Shown here: one piece after another, positions 12,939-22,490 of the stretch
How the letters are laid out: the number at the start of each line of letters is the position of its first letter
How positions within the stretch are numbered: position 1 is the first letter of the stretch
Origin: Absidia repens
Lineage: Eukaryota; Mucoromycota; Mucoromycetes; Mucorales; Cunninghamellaceae
Assembly (NCBI GenBank): GCA_002105175.1
Contig: MCGE01000005.1
Span: forward strand, 62,001-126,000
Direction of reading: 5' to 3'
DNA length: 64,000 nucleotides
Program-made: the position numbers and the translations under genes
Notes under the pieces: generated by a model
What the model saw: only the letters and a program-made list of their open reading frames with translations
The model's database searches: none
What the model was told of the DNA's origin: nothing

Positions 12939-14371
12939 TTTTTCATAAAAGGTGACGAGCGTTGAAGTTTTATGTGGGTTCTTTTTATAATGAAATTGCT
13001 GAAAGGAAAAGAGTATTAAAAGACGACAAATGACGGCGTGTGAAAATATAACAGCCTGACTGAAGAGATTGAGTGGTCAGGTTTTTTTCATGCGACAAGC
13101 GGCATTTAAAAAACAATTGCAGGACTTCTTGGATTCGTACCCTTTTCATTTTCATTCTTTCATTTTTTTTTCCTCCACTAAATATGCATATTCCATTATT
13201 TGACATTTGTTTTTTTACTTGGGCTGTTTATTTCATCAATGGTACATGGACAATTACAAGCAACGAATAAACAATTCACCATACTGGTACCAGCTGCTGA
13301 CTCTCCTTATGTTGCGGGTCAACTAGTACCTGTCACTTAGACTTTGCCTGATGATGACAATTTGTCTTGTAGTAGGTACTTAATGTATATTTATTGAAAC
13401 AAAAAATAAGAAGAAAAACATTAAAGTAATTGTCCAGATCTTTATTTTGACGCGTACTACCTCTTTAATTGGCAGTTTACTTCACATCTAAGGACCCCGC
13501 TTTACCGTACTTCCAAGCGACCCTATTTCCGTACATCCGTATTCAGCAAGTGTAGCATCTACTACTGCCACCAAATATTTGCTACAAGCTTCAAATACCT
13601 TTCCACAAGACAATTCGGCTTCATCTTTTTCATTACAACACTGTCGTCTTCGGGGTCGCCGGTTTCTCAATATTTTTGGGGTTTAGTCTTGATGTAGATC
13701 ATTGCTATTGTTTATTTCTTTTTTTATTTTTCTTTCCCAATAAACAGTATTTTTGGTGCTATTTTGATTGGGGGGGGTTTTCTTTCTTTTCGATGTGTAG
13801 ATGAAAAAAGATGAGTGTCAGGTCATCCTTTTTTGTACCTTATTGGTGACAAAAAAGGAATGCTATCCAGTCATTTTCTATTCCGTTTAAATTACAAATC
13901 GAATCTAAAAACATCATAGAAAACGAGGCAAGGCCTCGACCATCATCAGTGATTTTCAATGTTAGTCGGTAGTCGACATGGTTATTTGTTTGATAGACAG
14001 GCAATATTGATATTTATTTCATAGATAATATTGATATTTACATGATAGACAGTATGTATTTTCCTTGCCCGGCATGCCCTTCTTTTCCAACCAGCAACCA
14101 CATATACATTTACACACACAAACATAACTCCGTCCTGTATGCGCACAATTGATAGGACAGTATGATGATATTGCAACAAAAATCAAAAAGTCAGTTTTAT
14201 TATAAAAAGGACAATTTTGCTTTTTCCCCTAAAAAATTTATGGTGATGTAAGCTATACACATGTGAAGAATAAACTATATATAAGTATAAAAATGGGGAC
14301 GATAAAATACGATGTATTGAATAGGGGGGATAGCAAAGGAATATGGGTAAAAAGATAACGTATATACTAAA
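12939..14371. other. Spacer between the bHLH gene and the EF-1alpha pseudogene
   Basis: Holds the promoter of the bHLH gene in its first few hundred bases. An imperfect repeat of the TTGATATTTA / CATAGATAATATTGATATTTA type lies at 14005-14055. The remainder is AT-rich. A 60-codon open frame at 13488-13670 (minus) is basic and cysteine-containing but matches nothing I know. Confidence 0.4.
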
Positions 14372-15007
14372 CTATTTCTTGCCAGCCTTGGCAGCAGCCT
14401 TGGTAACCTTGCCAGCTTTGTTAACCTTTTCATCCATCTTGTTAATGGCAACAATCAAATGACGGACACCGAGAGTGAAGGCCAACAAAGCGTGTTCACG
14501 TGTTTGACCATCCTTGGAGATACCAGCCTATTGAAGGAAGAAAAAAGAAAAAATCAATAAATCTGACTGCAACGCTTTACATATACTCCACTCCACCACC
14601 ACCATTCACAAATCCTCTTGATCTACAATAGCTTACTTCGAATTCACCATTACCGGCAGCAATGATAAGAGTACCACAATCAGCTTGAGAAGTACCAGGA
14701 GTACCAGGAATCATGTTTTTGATGAAGTCACGATGGCCAGGAGCGTCAATGACGGTTATATGGTACTTTGGGGTTTCGAATTTCCAGAGAGCAATGTCGA
14801 TAGTGATACCACGTTCACGTTCAGCCTTAAGCTTGTCCAACACCCATGCGTATTTGAAAGAGCCTTTACCAAGTTCAGCAGCTTCCTTTTCGAACTTTTC
14901 AATGGTACGTATGTCAATGCCACCACACTTGTAAATCAAGTGACATGCTTACAGAATCGACGTGATCAATGACGACGACATTGACGTAGGTCCTTTCTCT
15001 TACCCAT
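14372..15007 (-). pseudogene. EF-1alpha (TEF) pseudogene, frameshifted and internally deleted
   Basis: Clear relative of translation elongation factor 1-alpha on the minus strand. The first 80 bases match the normal start (ATGGGTAAG, then VNVVVI in a shifted frame), but indels break the frame and destroy the GHVDSGKS P-loop. From about 14939 the frame is intact: IYKCGGID, the switch region, [14 protein letters not shown] local expansion follows ([10 protein letters not shown] instead of TGTSQAD). An intron at about 14630-14530 keeps GT and AG ends. The last exon reads [17 protein letters not shown] then VAINKMD and jumps directly to the extreme C-terminal tail ([15 protein letters not shown], stop at 14372). 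About 300 residues, namely the end of the G domain and all of domains 2 and 3, are missing. The retained intron argues against a processed copy. Confidence 0.85.
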
Positions 15008-15154
15008 TTTTTTTTTTTAAAAAAAAAGTTGAAAGAAAAAAGGCCAAAAAAAAAAAGGTGGATTTATTGGGAAAAATTTCAAAAACCGGCTCAGCGGACA
15101 GTAAATAAATTGTAAAAAGCCACCAGTAAAGTATCAGTGTGATACATTCAATTA

Positions 15155-16838
15155 TCAGAATTCTTCCCAGAGAGCTTCAAACTGTGCTTGGAATTCTTTG
15201 ATAAGATAAGGAAGGTTGGTTATCATAATGTTTTCTCGATTCTTGAACCTTGCGCTGAAAAGTCACAATATGATTGATTAGTTTACTCGAATGTGTTAGC
15301 TTCGGCTTTTTAAAATCAGGAAATGCCGCTTCTTTTTCTTACCCTTTAGACCAATTGAAACTTCCATTGATCAACGTTTTTGAGTCCACCACTAAACATT
15401 GTAAAAAAAAAAAAAAGAAAAAAAAAAACCAGCTCAATTAATAATGACTACTACAGGGCTACAGGGATATATCATATTCTTCTTCTTACCTGCAAATTTA
15501 TTGTGCATGTATCCCGTACTAAATATGCATAATTTTAAAAGTAACAATCAGTTATTTTTCCTTTTTTTGATTTTTTTTAAAGAAAACTCACGTATGATCA
15601 GTTTTATACGGTATGCCATGATCTTTTTGTAATCTTGCAGCGTCAGCACCTACTCCAGCAGCTTGCTGGTTATCAGTGATGATTCGAATATCGACCTTTC
15701 TTTCTTTTGCAGCTATTAAAGCATCAGCAACATCATCATCCGTCAATGAAAAGACACATACATCAATAGTTTTTTGTGCTGAGTTTAAAACGGAAATGAA
15801 AGCCTGAACAAAAAAAAAAAAATAGTAATGTTAGTTAGCGTTATTTTTATGCCACATCCCCCTTCTATTATCTTCTCCCTACATTAAAACTTTCTTTAGA
15901 GGGGAAAAAGTAAGATTTTGCGAAGTGGCCAGATGATAATCCATTTTTTTCTGAAGCAGCAATAGGGTGAGCTGTTGAAAAATAAGAAAGGACGGCTTTG
16001 GAACCAGCATGAGGTTGAATAAAAGGTGGTTGATCTTCTTCCTTCTTTCTTCTGGTTGGTTTTTTTTTATCATCCTTTTTCTTTTTTGGTGGAGTCGCTG
16101 GCACTTGTTGATCGTCGTCGCCGTTCGGTTTTTTTGAATTTGCGGAGTCAGGCACTTCCTGGCTATCATCATCATCGTCAGAAGGGACATAGTCATCATC
16201 TGAAGCACCAATGACATGATAACCAATGGAATCATAATCATCATCATAATCATCCTCATTATCTTCGGAAGCAGAAGTATGATTTTTTTTTGGTGATATT
16301 GGCTTTTTGGTAGGAGAGACAGATTTATTTTGTTGCTGTTCGGAAATTGGGGTTGCAGTTAATTTATCGGAGTTCCGCGATTTGGATGAGCCATCTTGTT
16401 GTTGTTCTTGTTGACTCAAGCAAGTTTCTACACAAAATTGTACCCATTTTAAAACATCCTTTTCTTTCTCTGTGGCTCTTGTATTGATAGCTGTGCTGAT
16501 GATTTGCTGAATAGTACGCTTTGTATTACTCGCACTATGAGATTTGTTGTTTAAACTAGATACCATATAATCAGATACTTGTTTTTTCAAAGACCCTGAG
16601 TTCACAATTTCTGATGACGATATCATAGTCTGTTGGTATCATATTAATATAAAAAGAAAATGAATTAAATACATGCCTCAATAAATCAATAACAGATGTG
16701 GTTTACTTTTTCTAAAAGCTGAGGGAAGTTGGCATTTTTCAGCTCAGCAACATTAACTGGAGGAGCTGGAGGAGCTTTAGGAACCGAAGGAGATGCACTG
16801 GAAGAGGGCATACAAAACAGTTCCCGTATGATATCCAT
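15155..16838 (-). CDS. Single-HKD phospholipase D-like protein (PLD6/Zucchini-like)
   Basis: Exons on the minus strand: 16838-16707, 16629-15883, 15803-15592, 15518-15490, 15391-15343, 15254-15155; 1269 nt, 422 aa. The C-terminal 160 residues form one PLD-like domain: VLNSAQKTIDVCVFSLTD, RIITDNQQ, then the HxKxxxxD motif HNKFAVVD (His369, Lys371, Asp376) followed by INGSFNWS. One HKD per chain is the layout of mitochondrial PLD6/Zucchini nucleases or cardiolipin hydrolases, which work as dimers. The N-terminal 260 residues are unlike animal PLD6: a short helical part, then a Ser-rich, very acidic stretch (DDDYDS, SDDDDDSQE) and a polybasic PPKKKKDDKKKPTRRKKE that could be a nuclear signal. 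No N-terminal membrane anchor is seen. The HKD histidine lies in a 29-nt exon. The domain call is firm; whether it cuts RNA, DNA or lipid is open. Confidence 0.88.
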
Positions 16839-17051
16839 AATCTGCAGTAAAAAATAAAGACAAGAAAAAGGCAAGACAAATAAAAGAAAAGGGGAAAAAT
16901 TTTATTTATTTATACGAAAGAATAACATGAGCCTAAATCAGGTTGCCGCCCAGATCCGTACAACATTGACAGTGATCGGGAAAAGAATCAAATATAGTAA
17001 CAAAAATCAAATAAAAAACAATAGTACTAACGGACTAATCTATAAAACATA

Positions 17052-17957
17052 TTAATAGGGTCTATATCTACGGGTTTGTGATGAGTGTGGTAAAGACGAA
17101 GACGATGATGATGCTAAACTAGAGGGGGTATCAGTGGAAGAGGATTGAGCAGGTTTCTGTAATGCAGCCAATTTTTGTTCAATAGCTAGTATTTTCGCGT
17201 CCGTACTACCCAGTAACAATGGTATTAGTTGGGTGAGAATGAGTTGCTTAAATTAGATTGTATTTAGTTTCCTGCTTACCTTTTGGATTGTGTCATTTTT
17301 TGATTCCGTAATAAGCCAAATGATGTTGGCCTATGCATGTACGATCGATGATGTTTTCCACCACCCTCTTCTGATGATGGAAGGGTGTTCTAAATGAAAA
17401 AATAAAAAAAGATTTAGTCCCAATTTCATGCGTGTATACTATTGATCATACTTATACCTTGTTTGCTGACGATACTACCAAAGGTCGGCCTTTAATCCTT
17501 TTTCCATTCAATGCACTAATTGCAGTTAATGCTTCCTATTAAAAATAAAAACAAACAAATGTGAGAATAAGATACCTAAGATATCTTTAAACTGAATCAA
17601 CGATTCAATTTATTTTATGTGTAAAAACTACTTACCGGTTTCTTTTCGTATTCAAGAAAGCAGTATCCTCGTGGCTGTCCTTTTTTTGGCCCATGTAGAA
17701 AGAACATAAAGTCAAACACTACGATCTTGCCAAAAGGCTCAAATAATTTGATGACGGCATATCTAAAGTAGGAGAATGGTATGGTAAACTAAACGACAAC
17801 TGTCTAAACAAACAAAAAACGACTCCAAGACACTTACTCATCAACAGATGGATCTAGATTCCCAATATATATTCGCTGAAAAGAGCATCATTATTATAAG
17901 TTACTCTGCAATTGAATATCATGATTTCTTTTAAATCCTCCTTACCTTTGTTTCCAT
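17052..17957 (-). CDS. RRM protein, RBM18-like
   Basis: Exons on the minus strand: 17957-17946, 17875-17838, 17762-17636, 17535-17458, 17389-17280, 17205-17052; 519 nt, 172 aa. A single RNA-recognition motif starts at residue 5: RNP2 is IYIGNL, followed by the DP of IGNLDP, and RNP1 is RGYCFLEY inside KGQPRGYCFLEYEKKP. The C-terminal part repeats the RBM18 layout: a basic segment, then a conserved short helix DAKILAIEQKLAAL, then a Ser-rich tail ending RRYRPY. Metazoan RBM18 proteins are of similar size and their precise role is poorly known. The first coding exon is 12 nt (METK). The gene is head-to-head with the Mgr2/ROMO1 gene, with 183 bp between the start codons. Confidence 0.88.
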
Positions 17958-18140
17958 TATAATAAAAATGTCGAATAAAATTGAGAAAAAATGAAGAAAT
18001 AGAATTTGCCAGCGGGATTTAAATCAGTCGTGACCACGTTAACGCAGAAGCCCTGATTTGCGCTATTCGATGCTTTTTACTTTTTCCTATTGGTTTTATT
18101 TTTTTATTTTTTTTGTTTTTTTCTTTCTGGCAATATCGAA
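17958..18140. promoter_or_regulatory. Shared divergent promoter, RBM18-like and Mgr2/ROMO1 genes
   Basis: Only 183 bp separate the two start codons, so both promoters must overlap here. The middle (about 18010-18070) is less AT-rich (GACCACGTTAACGC, GAAGCCCTGATTTGCGC) and is flanked by poly(T) on the Mgr2 side. No classical TATA box is seen. Confidence 0.6.
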
Positions 18141-18451
18141 ATGGAACCTTCAACAATTGATAAAATGAAGATGGGTGCCATGATGGGTGGAACAGTTGGA
18201 CTTTGTGTAGGATTCGTATTTGGCGGTATTACCATTCTGCGGTAAGAAAACAATAGCAAATTGCTCTAAAAAAAAACGAACGTGAAGTTCATTTTCTTCT
18301 TTTTTCTCTGAATATATAGCTTTGGTGGCGGAAAAAGCGGTGCACTTTCCACTTTGAGTCAATATATGGTTGGCTCTGCTGCTTCTTTTGGATTCTTTAT
18401 GTGTAAGTATAGTTTAAGGGAACTTGTTGACTTACATTTGACTGACTTCCG

Positions 18452-18486
<35 letters not shown>

Positions 18487-18618
18487 GGGGGGGGTACCAT
18501 AGCTATTGGTTCAGTGATTCGGTCTGAACAAGCAACTGGGAAAGTTGACTGGCATAAATCTTCTAAGCTTCCTATCCTGATCAAACAACGCAAAATTACG
18601 AACGAAAAACAGGAATGA
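18141..18618 (+). CDS. MGR2: Mgr2/ROMO1 family mitochondrial inner-membrane protein
   Basis: Exons 18141-18241, 18320-18402 and 18503-18618 give 300 nt and 99 aa. Two glycine-rich transmembrane helices are visible: [20 protein letters not shown], and the stretch from [12 protein letters not shown] into IGSVIR. The KMG...GG...G pattern and the final small-residue helix are those of ROMO1 and yeast Mgr2, a lateral gatekeeper subunit of the TIM23 presequence translocase. The C-terminal 27 residues are hydrophilic and basic. The third intron boundary is in a poly(T) plus poly(G) stretch (18450-18495), so its length may vary through slippage. An AATAAA signal is at 18823. Confidence 0.92.
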
Positions 18619-19273
18619 AAACGTGAACATACTTGCTGCAACACTGCGTTATGACTAGCTCCCGCTCCCCTCTCCCTTTTCTCCATTTAGTATTACTAGC
18701 CAGACCATAGATAGACTCCCATTTCACACATTATTTTTATGTTTGTATATTTCCCCCATCAACCTTACAAACTCATCACTTCGGGTAGTTTGAATTTCTG
18801 TACACAATTACCCTATACTTTTAATAAAAATATATTGGCTGAACCGTAATTCAATTTATTTTACGTATCATGCTCGACTTTGTTTGTTATCAATTTTATA
18901 TTAGTATGCATTGATTAATGTTAGTTATGACTGATATTGGCTTCAAAGGAAGTATATCTTTGTTTTAGTGTACGATCGCAGAAAATAGGTGATTATTGGG
19001 TTCATGAACAGCAGTGAAATGTCATTTAAAACATAGAGATAAAACATTTACTATTCCACACAATGCTGCATCCACAGAAAAACTTAATCATAATTTGTTA
19101 CGCTATTCATTGCGTATTTTAATGAACAGCCTATAACACACTGATGAATACACCATTCCCAGATCTCATTTATCATTGAATCTCATATACATTGTCTCCT
19201 TTCCTTATTCCCTCCAACATCGTATTGCTATCAGACACAAAACTGAAAGCTGCATTACCAGAAAAATAAGCCA

Positions 19274-19316
<43 letters not shown>

Positions 19317-19327
19317 GATCAATCACA
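18619..19327. other. 3' flank of MGR2 and start of the repeat-rich block
   Basis: AT-rich DNA with no coding frame of interest. A poly(T) run of more than 30 nt lies at about 19278-19312. Confidence 0.4.
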
Positions 19328-19537
19328 GCTAGCTATAATAACCGCCTCTACGCTATAGCCATGGCCCGCCATTCAAACACACATTTTTACTTGGACATCA
19401 ACATCAACATCAACATTCACTTGGCCTCCTCACCATCTTACCTTTGTTTCTTCCACTATCCCCCATACACACACAGAAATACCCCGCCATACCGCTAAAA
19501 AAAACATGGAAATCCGCTCAAAAAGCGCCGGGAGAGC
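19328..19537 (+). repeat. Direct repeat block DR, copy 1
   Basis: About 210 bp that recurs at 20485-20703. Shared landmarks in order: ATAATAACCGCCTCTAC, ACTTGGACATC, CCCCATACACACACAG, AAATACCCCGCCATACCGC, and CATGGAAATCCGCTC with AAAAAGCGCCGGGAGAG at the end. This copy also has three ACATCA hexamers at about 19396. It contains no coding frame. Confidence 0.8.
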
Positions 19538-19799
19538 CTTCCAAAAGTAGTAATACCTGCTATGGCCTTTCCAAACCAATAATAAAAAAACCCCCCATCA
19601 AACATAGACAGTGTACCGCAATAGAATAGCCTATCACAGTAGAATAGTATGTACAATAGCCTGTCACAGTAGAATAGCTTTGCCATTCCATTGTTCATTG
19701 CAAAATAAAAAAGCTTTTATTGAATAATGATACGTAGTCAATACTATACTAATAGGAAAGAAGATGTAAAAATAGGCGGCCGCTAATAGTAGCTGAGAG

Positions 19800-20125
19800 A
19801 AATGCTAAACTTGATGAATGGTGTAGAAGAAGGAACGATGTACGATAAAAAAGTGATTTCTAAAAGGGATCTCTATAAATGGCGATCTCCAAACTTCTAA
19901 TGAAGCTTAAACAAACATTTATTTCAAACAAAGACAAGGTTTAAGGAAGCAGATATATGTTTTATTGAAGAAAAGAGACATATACATGTACTAAGCTAAT
20001 CAAGACATTTCCCCAAGATTCTAGAATCAAAATGAAAGGGTTTCCCCATGCTTCTTGAAATCCCTTTTCTAAAACCCTTCTAAACTATTTCTAAACAGAA
20101 AGCCAAAACCACCAGGTCCACAATG
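19800..20125 (-). repeat. Dispersed repeat family R1, copy 2 (B subfamily)
   Basis: Matches the copy at 24130-24560 over about 300 bp (GTAGAAGAAGGAACGATGTA, CCAAACTTCTAATGAAG, GACAT, AATCAAAATGAAAGGG, TTTCCCCATGC, CCCTTCTAAACTA). It lies between the two DR blocks. Confidence 0.75.
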
Positions 20126-20484
20126 AGCCAAAAACTGTGAACAGATGTTGGCTCATTCCCGTTGACTTGTCTTTTTTTTTTTTTTTTTTTTTTTTTTTGG
20201 ATTTGCGCTCCCATTTTTTTTTTTGGATCAACAATCCAGACTGCCGGCGGCGGCGGTTGAATTCACACCCATCTGGCTTTACAGCCTGCAAAATCCAATT
20301 AACCTGCGATATACTCTTCTTCGCTTTATATAAAACGAACTACGAAACCGTTCAACTTCAAATTTTCCATGCATCTTTAGAAATATTATACAATCATTTT
20401 TTGCCACCAAACCAACCATCCATCTCTCATACAATTAATTGCACAATGCCCCAAAGTTTACGCCTATAAGCTCACAGCTAAAGC

Positions 20485-20703
20485 CTACAGCCATAATAAC
20501 CGCCTCTACATTATTGCCCACCATTCAACCACACACATACTTGGACATCCACGTTTGCTTGGATCCGCTTTCTAGTCACATACTCCTTCTACTCATACCA
20601 TTTTTTTTTTCCCCCCCCCATCCAATATCCCCATACACACACAGAAATACCCCGCCATACCGCTAAAAAAACATGGAAATCCGCTCAAAAAGCGCCGGGA
20701 GAG
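20485..20703 (+). repeat. Direct repeat block DR, copy 2
   Basis: Second copy of the 210-bp block at 19328. The 3' 75 bases (CCCCATACACACACAG to GCGCCGGGAGAG) are nearly identical in the two copies, and the middle has diverged. Unlike copy 1 it runs straight into a GC-rich hairpin. Confidence 0.8.
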
Positions 20704-20762
20704 GCGCGGCTACGCCGCGCTTTTGCCCAAAGAAGTCAGAGGGCAGTGCGAGCGGAGCCCAA
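20704..20762. other. GC-rich double hairpin
   Basis: GCGCGGC-TAC-GCCGCGC forms a perfect 7-bp stem with a 3-nt loop at 20704-20720. It is followed by TTGCCC...GGGCAG (about 20723-20746), which can form a second stem, and then GCGAGCGGAGCCC. Base composition is sharply unlike the AT-rich surroundings. It could be a mobile GC palindrome or the end of an element. Confidence 0.6.
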
Positions 20763-21531
20763 TTTTTTTACCGCTTTAAGCTCCGAAACCTGTGTAATGG
20801 CCATTTTAGTTTTGGCTGTTCCTTCCTTCGTTTTGACGTGACTGAAATTTCATTAAGTTTATGATTGTAAATCTTGGAATGTTTAAATATTTATCAAACT
20901 TATTAGAGGTATCTTCGATATAGTGAAGTAGATGATTATATTTGTTTAGTGCACGTTCTTGAATGGACTAACAATATTAGAAGGTTTTAATGGACGGAAA
21001 TTAAAGACCTGAATGGTATTTCTAATTTTAGTAATTGATTTTTAACAGTTGTTCTTTTTAATAAAATGATATAGATTGGCATTTCACAAGATAGTTGAAT
21101 ATATGCATGGACTAGTGGTAAAACAGAATATATATTATGGGGTTTTTTGGTAGAATGTAACTCGGGTTAATGGTTATTCTGTTATGAAATAAAAAAAAAA
21201 TAGAAAGTCGAAAATAAAATGAGAATATTTATTATTTTATTTGATGTGAATCAATCATCATTTTATTAGGGATGTGGTTAATGTTGTATACCAACACATT
21301 CACCTATCATTCCATCTACCATACATCTTTTCATATATATACATTCATATTTAACCCTACACTTATCCCTCTACTTTCGCTCATGCACATGCGATCATTC
21401 AATAATACGTAATTCAGATCCCGAATGCCTACTATACGAATTCCTATCATATTCGTCACCCTTAATTCTACATAGGGCTCTTAATTTGGTCCCGTCCCGA
21501 TTATGGTATTGAGAAAAAGTCCTCAATACCT

Positions 21532-21840
21532 GGTACCGATCAATACCAATACCTACTGGCGGTATTGTCTCGCTAAGGTTTTGGTATTGCTAATCCCGCT
21601 AAGAGGTATTGATCAATACCAACTTTTATTGGTGGTACCGTCCCGCTAAGGTTTTGGTATTGCTAATCCCGCTAAGAGGTATTGATCAATACCAATACCT
21701 ATTAGTGGTATCGTCTCGCTAAGGTTTTGGTATTGCTAATCCCGATAAGAGGTATTGATCAATACCAATACCTACTGATGGTACCGTCCCGGTAAGGAAT
21801 TAATATTGCTAATCACGCTAACATGGTATTTTTCAATACC
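21532..21840. repeat. 73-bp tandem array, block 1, with palindromic core
   Basis: The palindrome GGTATTGATCAATACC or close variants begins at 21532, 21605, 21678, 21751 and (degenerate) 21825, that is in an almost perfect 73-bp register. Between palindromes each unit has CCCGCTAAGGTTTTGGTATT followed by GCTAATCCCGCTAAGA. No coding potential. Confidence 0.9.
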
Positions 21841-22054
21841 TATACTCCTCACTTAGGAATTGTTAAGAGTCCTACTGATGATGAACATTCGTTTACATAG
21901 CTTTATTATTCCTCCTACGCGTAGCTCACTTGAAACAAACCCCTCTTTAGATTTTAGATTGTTTTATTTTTTTTTACTCGAAATAAATTAGACATTATTA
22001 TTTATACAACATATCAACAACGTCGCTTTTTTTTTATTGTTTGTCACAGCAACA

Positions 22055-22363
22055 TGTATTGCTCAATACTAATAGTTATTAGTGGTACCATCCCGCTAAA
22101 GTTTTGGTATTGCTAATCCCGCTAAGAGGTATTGATCAATACCAATACTTAGAAGTGGTACCGTCCCGCTAAAGTTTTGGTATTGCTAATCCCGCTAAGA
22201 GGTATCGATCAATACCAATACTTAGAAGTGGTACCGTCCCGCTAAGGTATTGGTATTGCTAATCCCGCTAAGAGGTATTGATCAATACCAATACTTATAA
22301 GGGGTACCGTCCCGCTAAGGTTTTGGTATTGCTAATCCCGCTAACATGGTATTGTTCAATACC
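22055..22363. repeat. 73-bp tandem array, block 2
   Basis: Same unit as block 1. Palindromes begin at about 22055 (degenerate), 22128, 22201, 22274 and 22348 (degenerate). Outer units of both blocks are the most diverged and inner units the most alike, as expected for homogenisation by unequal exchange. Confidence 0.9.
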
Positions 22364-22490
22364 AATACTCCTCATTTAGGTATTGTTAAGAGCCCTAATT
22401 CTACATGCCCACATACCATCACATCAGTATAAATAAGACAGTACATTTGAATAGAAATAAAGAATGATCCAAAAGTTTCACAATACTTGA

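Larger units (their letters stand above)
21465..22405. mobile_element. Non-autonomous hAT-like element, 925 bp, with target duplications
   Basis: The element runs from 21473 to 22397. Its ends are perfect 12-bp inverted repeats, TAGGGCTCTTAA and TTAAGAGCCCTA, flanked by an identical 8-bp direct repeat ATTCTACA (21465-21472 and 22398-22405). An 8-bp duplication plus TAGGG-type ends is the hAT superfamily signature. No transposase frame exists inside; the interior is two blocks of a 73-bp tandem repeat separated by about 200 bp of AT-rich DNA. Confidence 0.88.

Noticed and set aside
13488..13670. 60-codon basic, Cys-containing frame on the minus strand
   Set aside because: No signal, domain, splice context or promoter; kept only as a note in the spacer entry.
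21532..22363. Regularly spaced repeats reminiscent of a CRISPR array
   Set aside because: Repeat and spacer are both conserved from unit to unit (a 73-bp tandem repeat) and the organism is a eukaryote.
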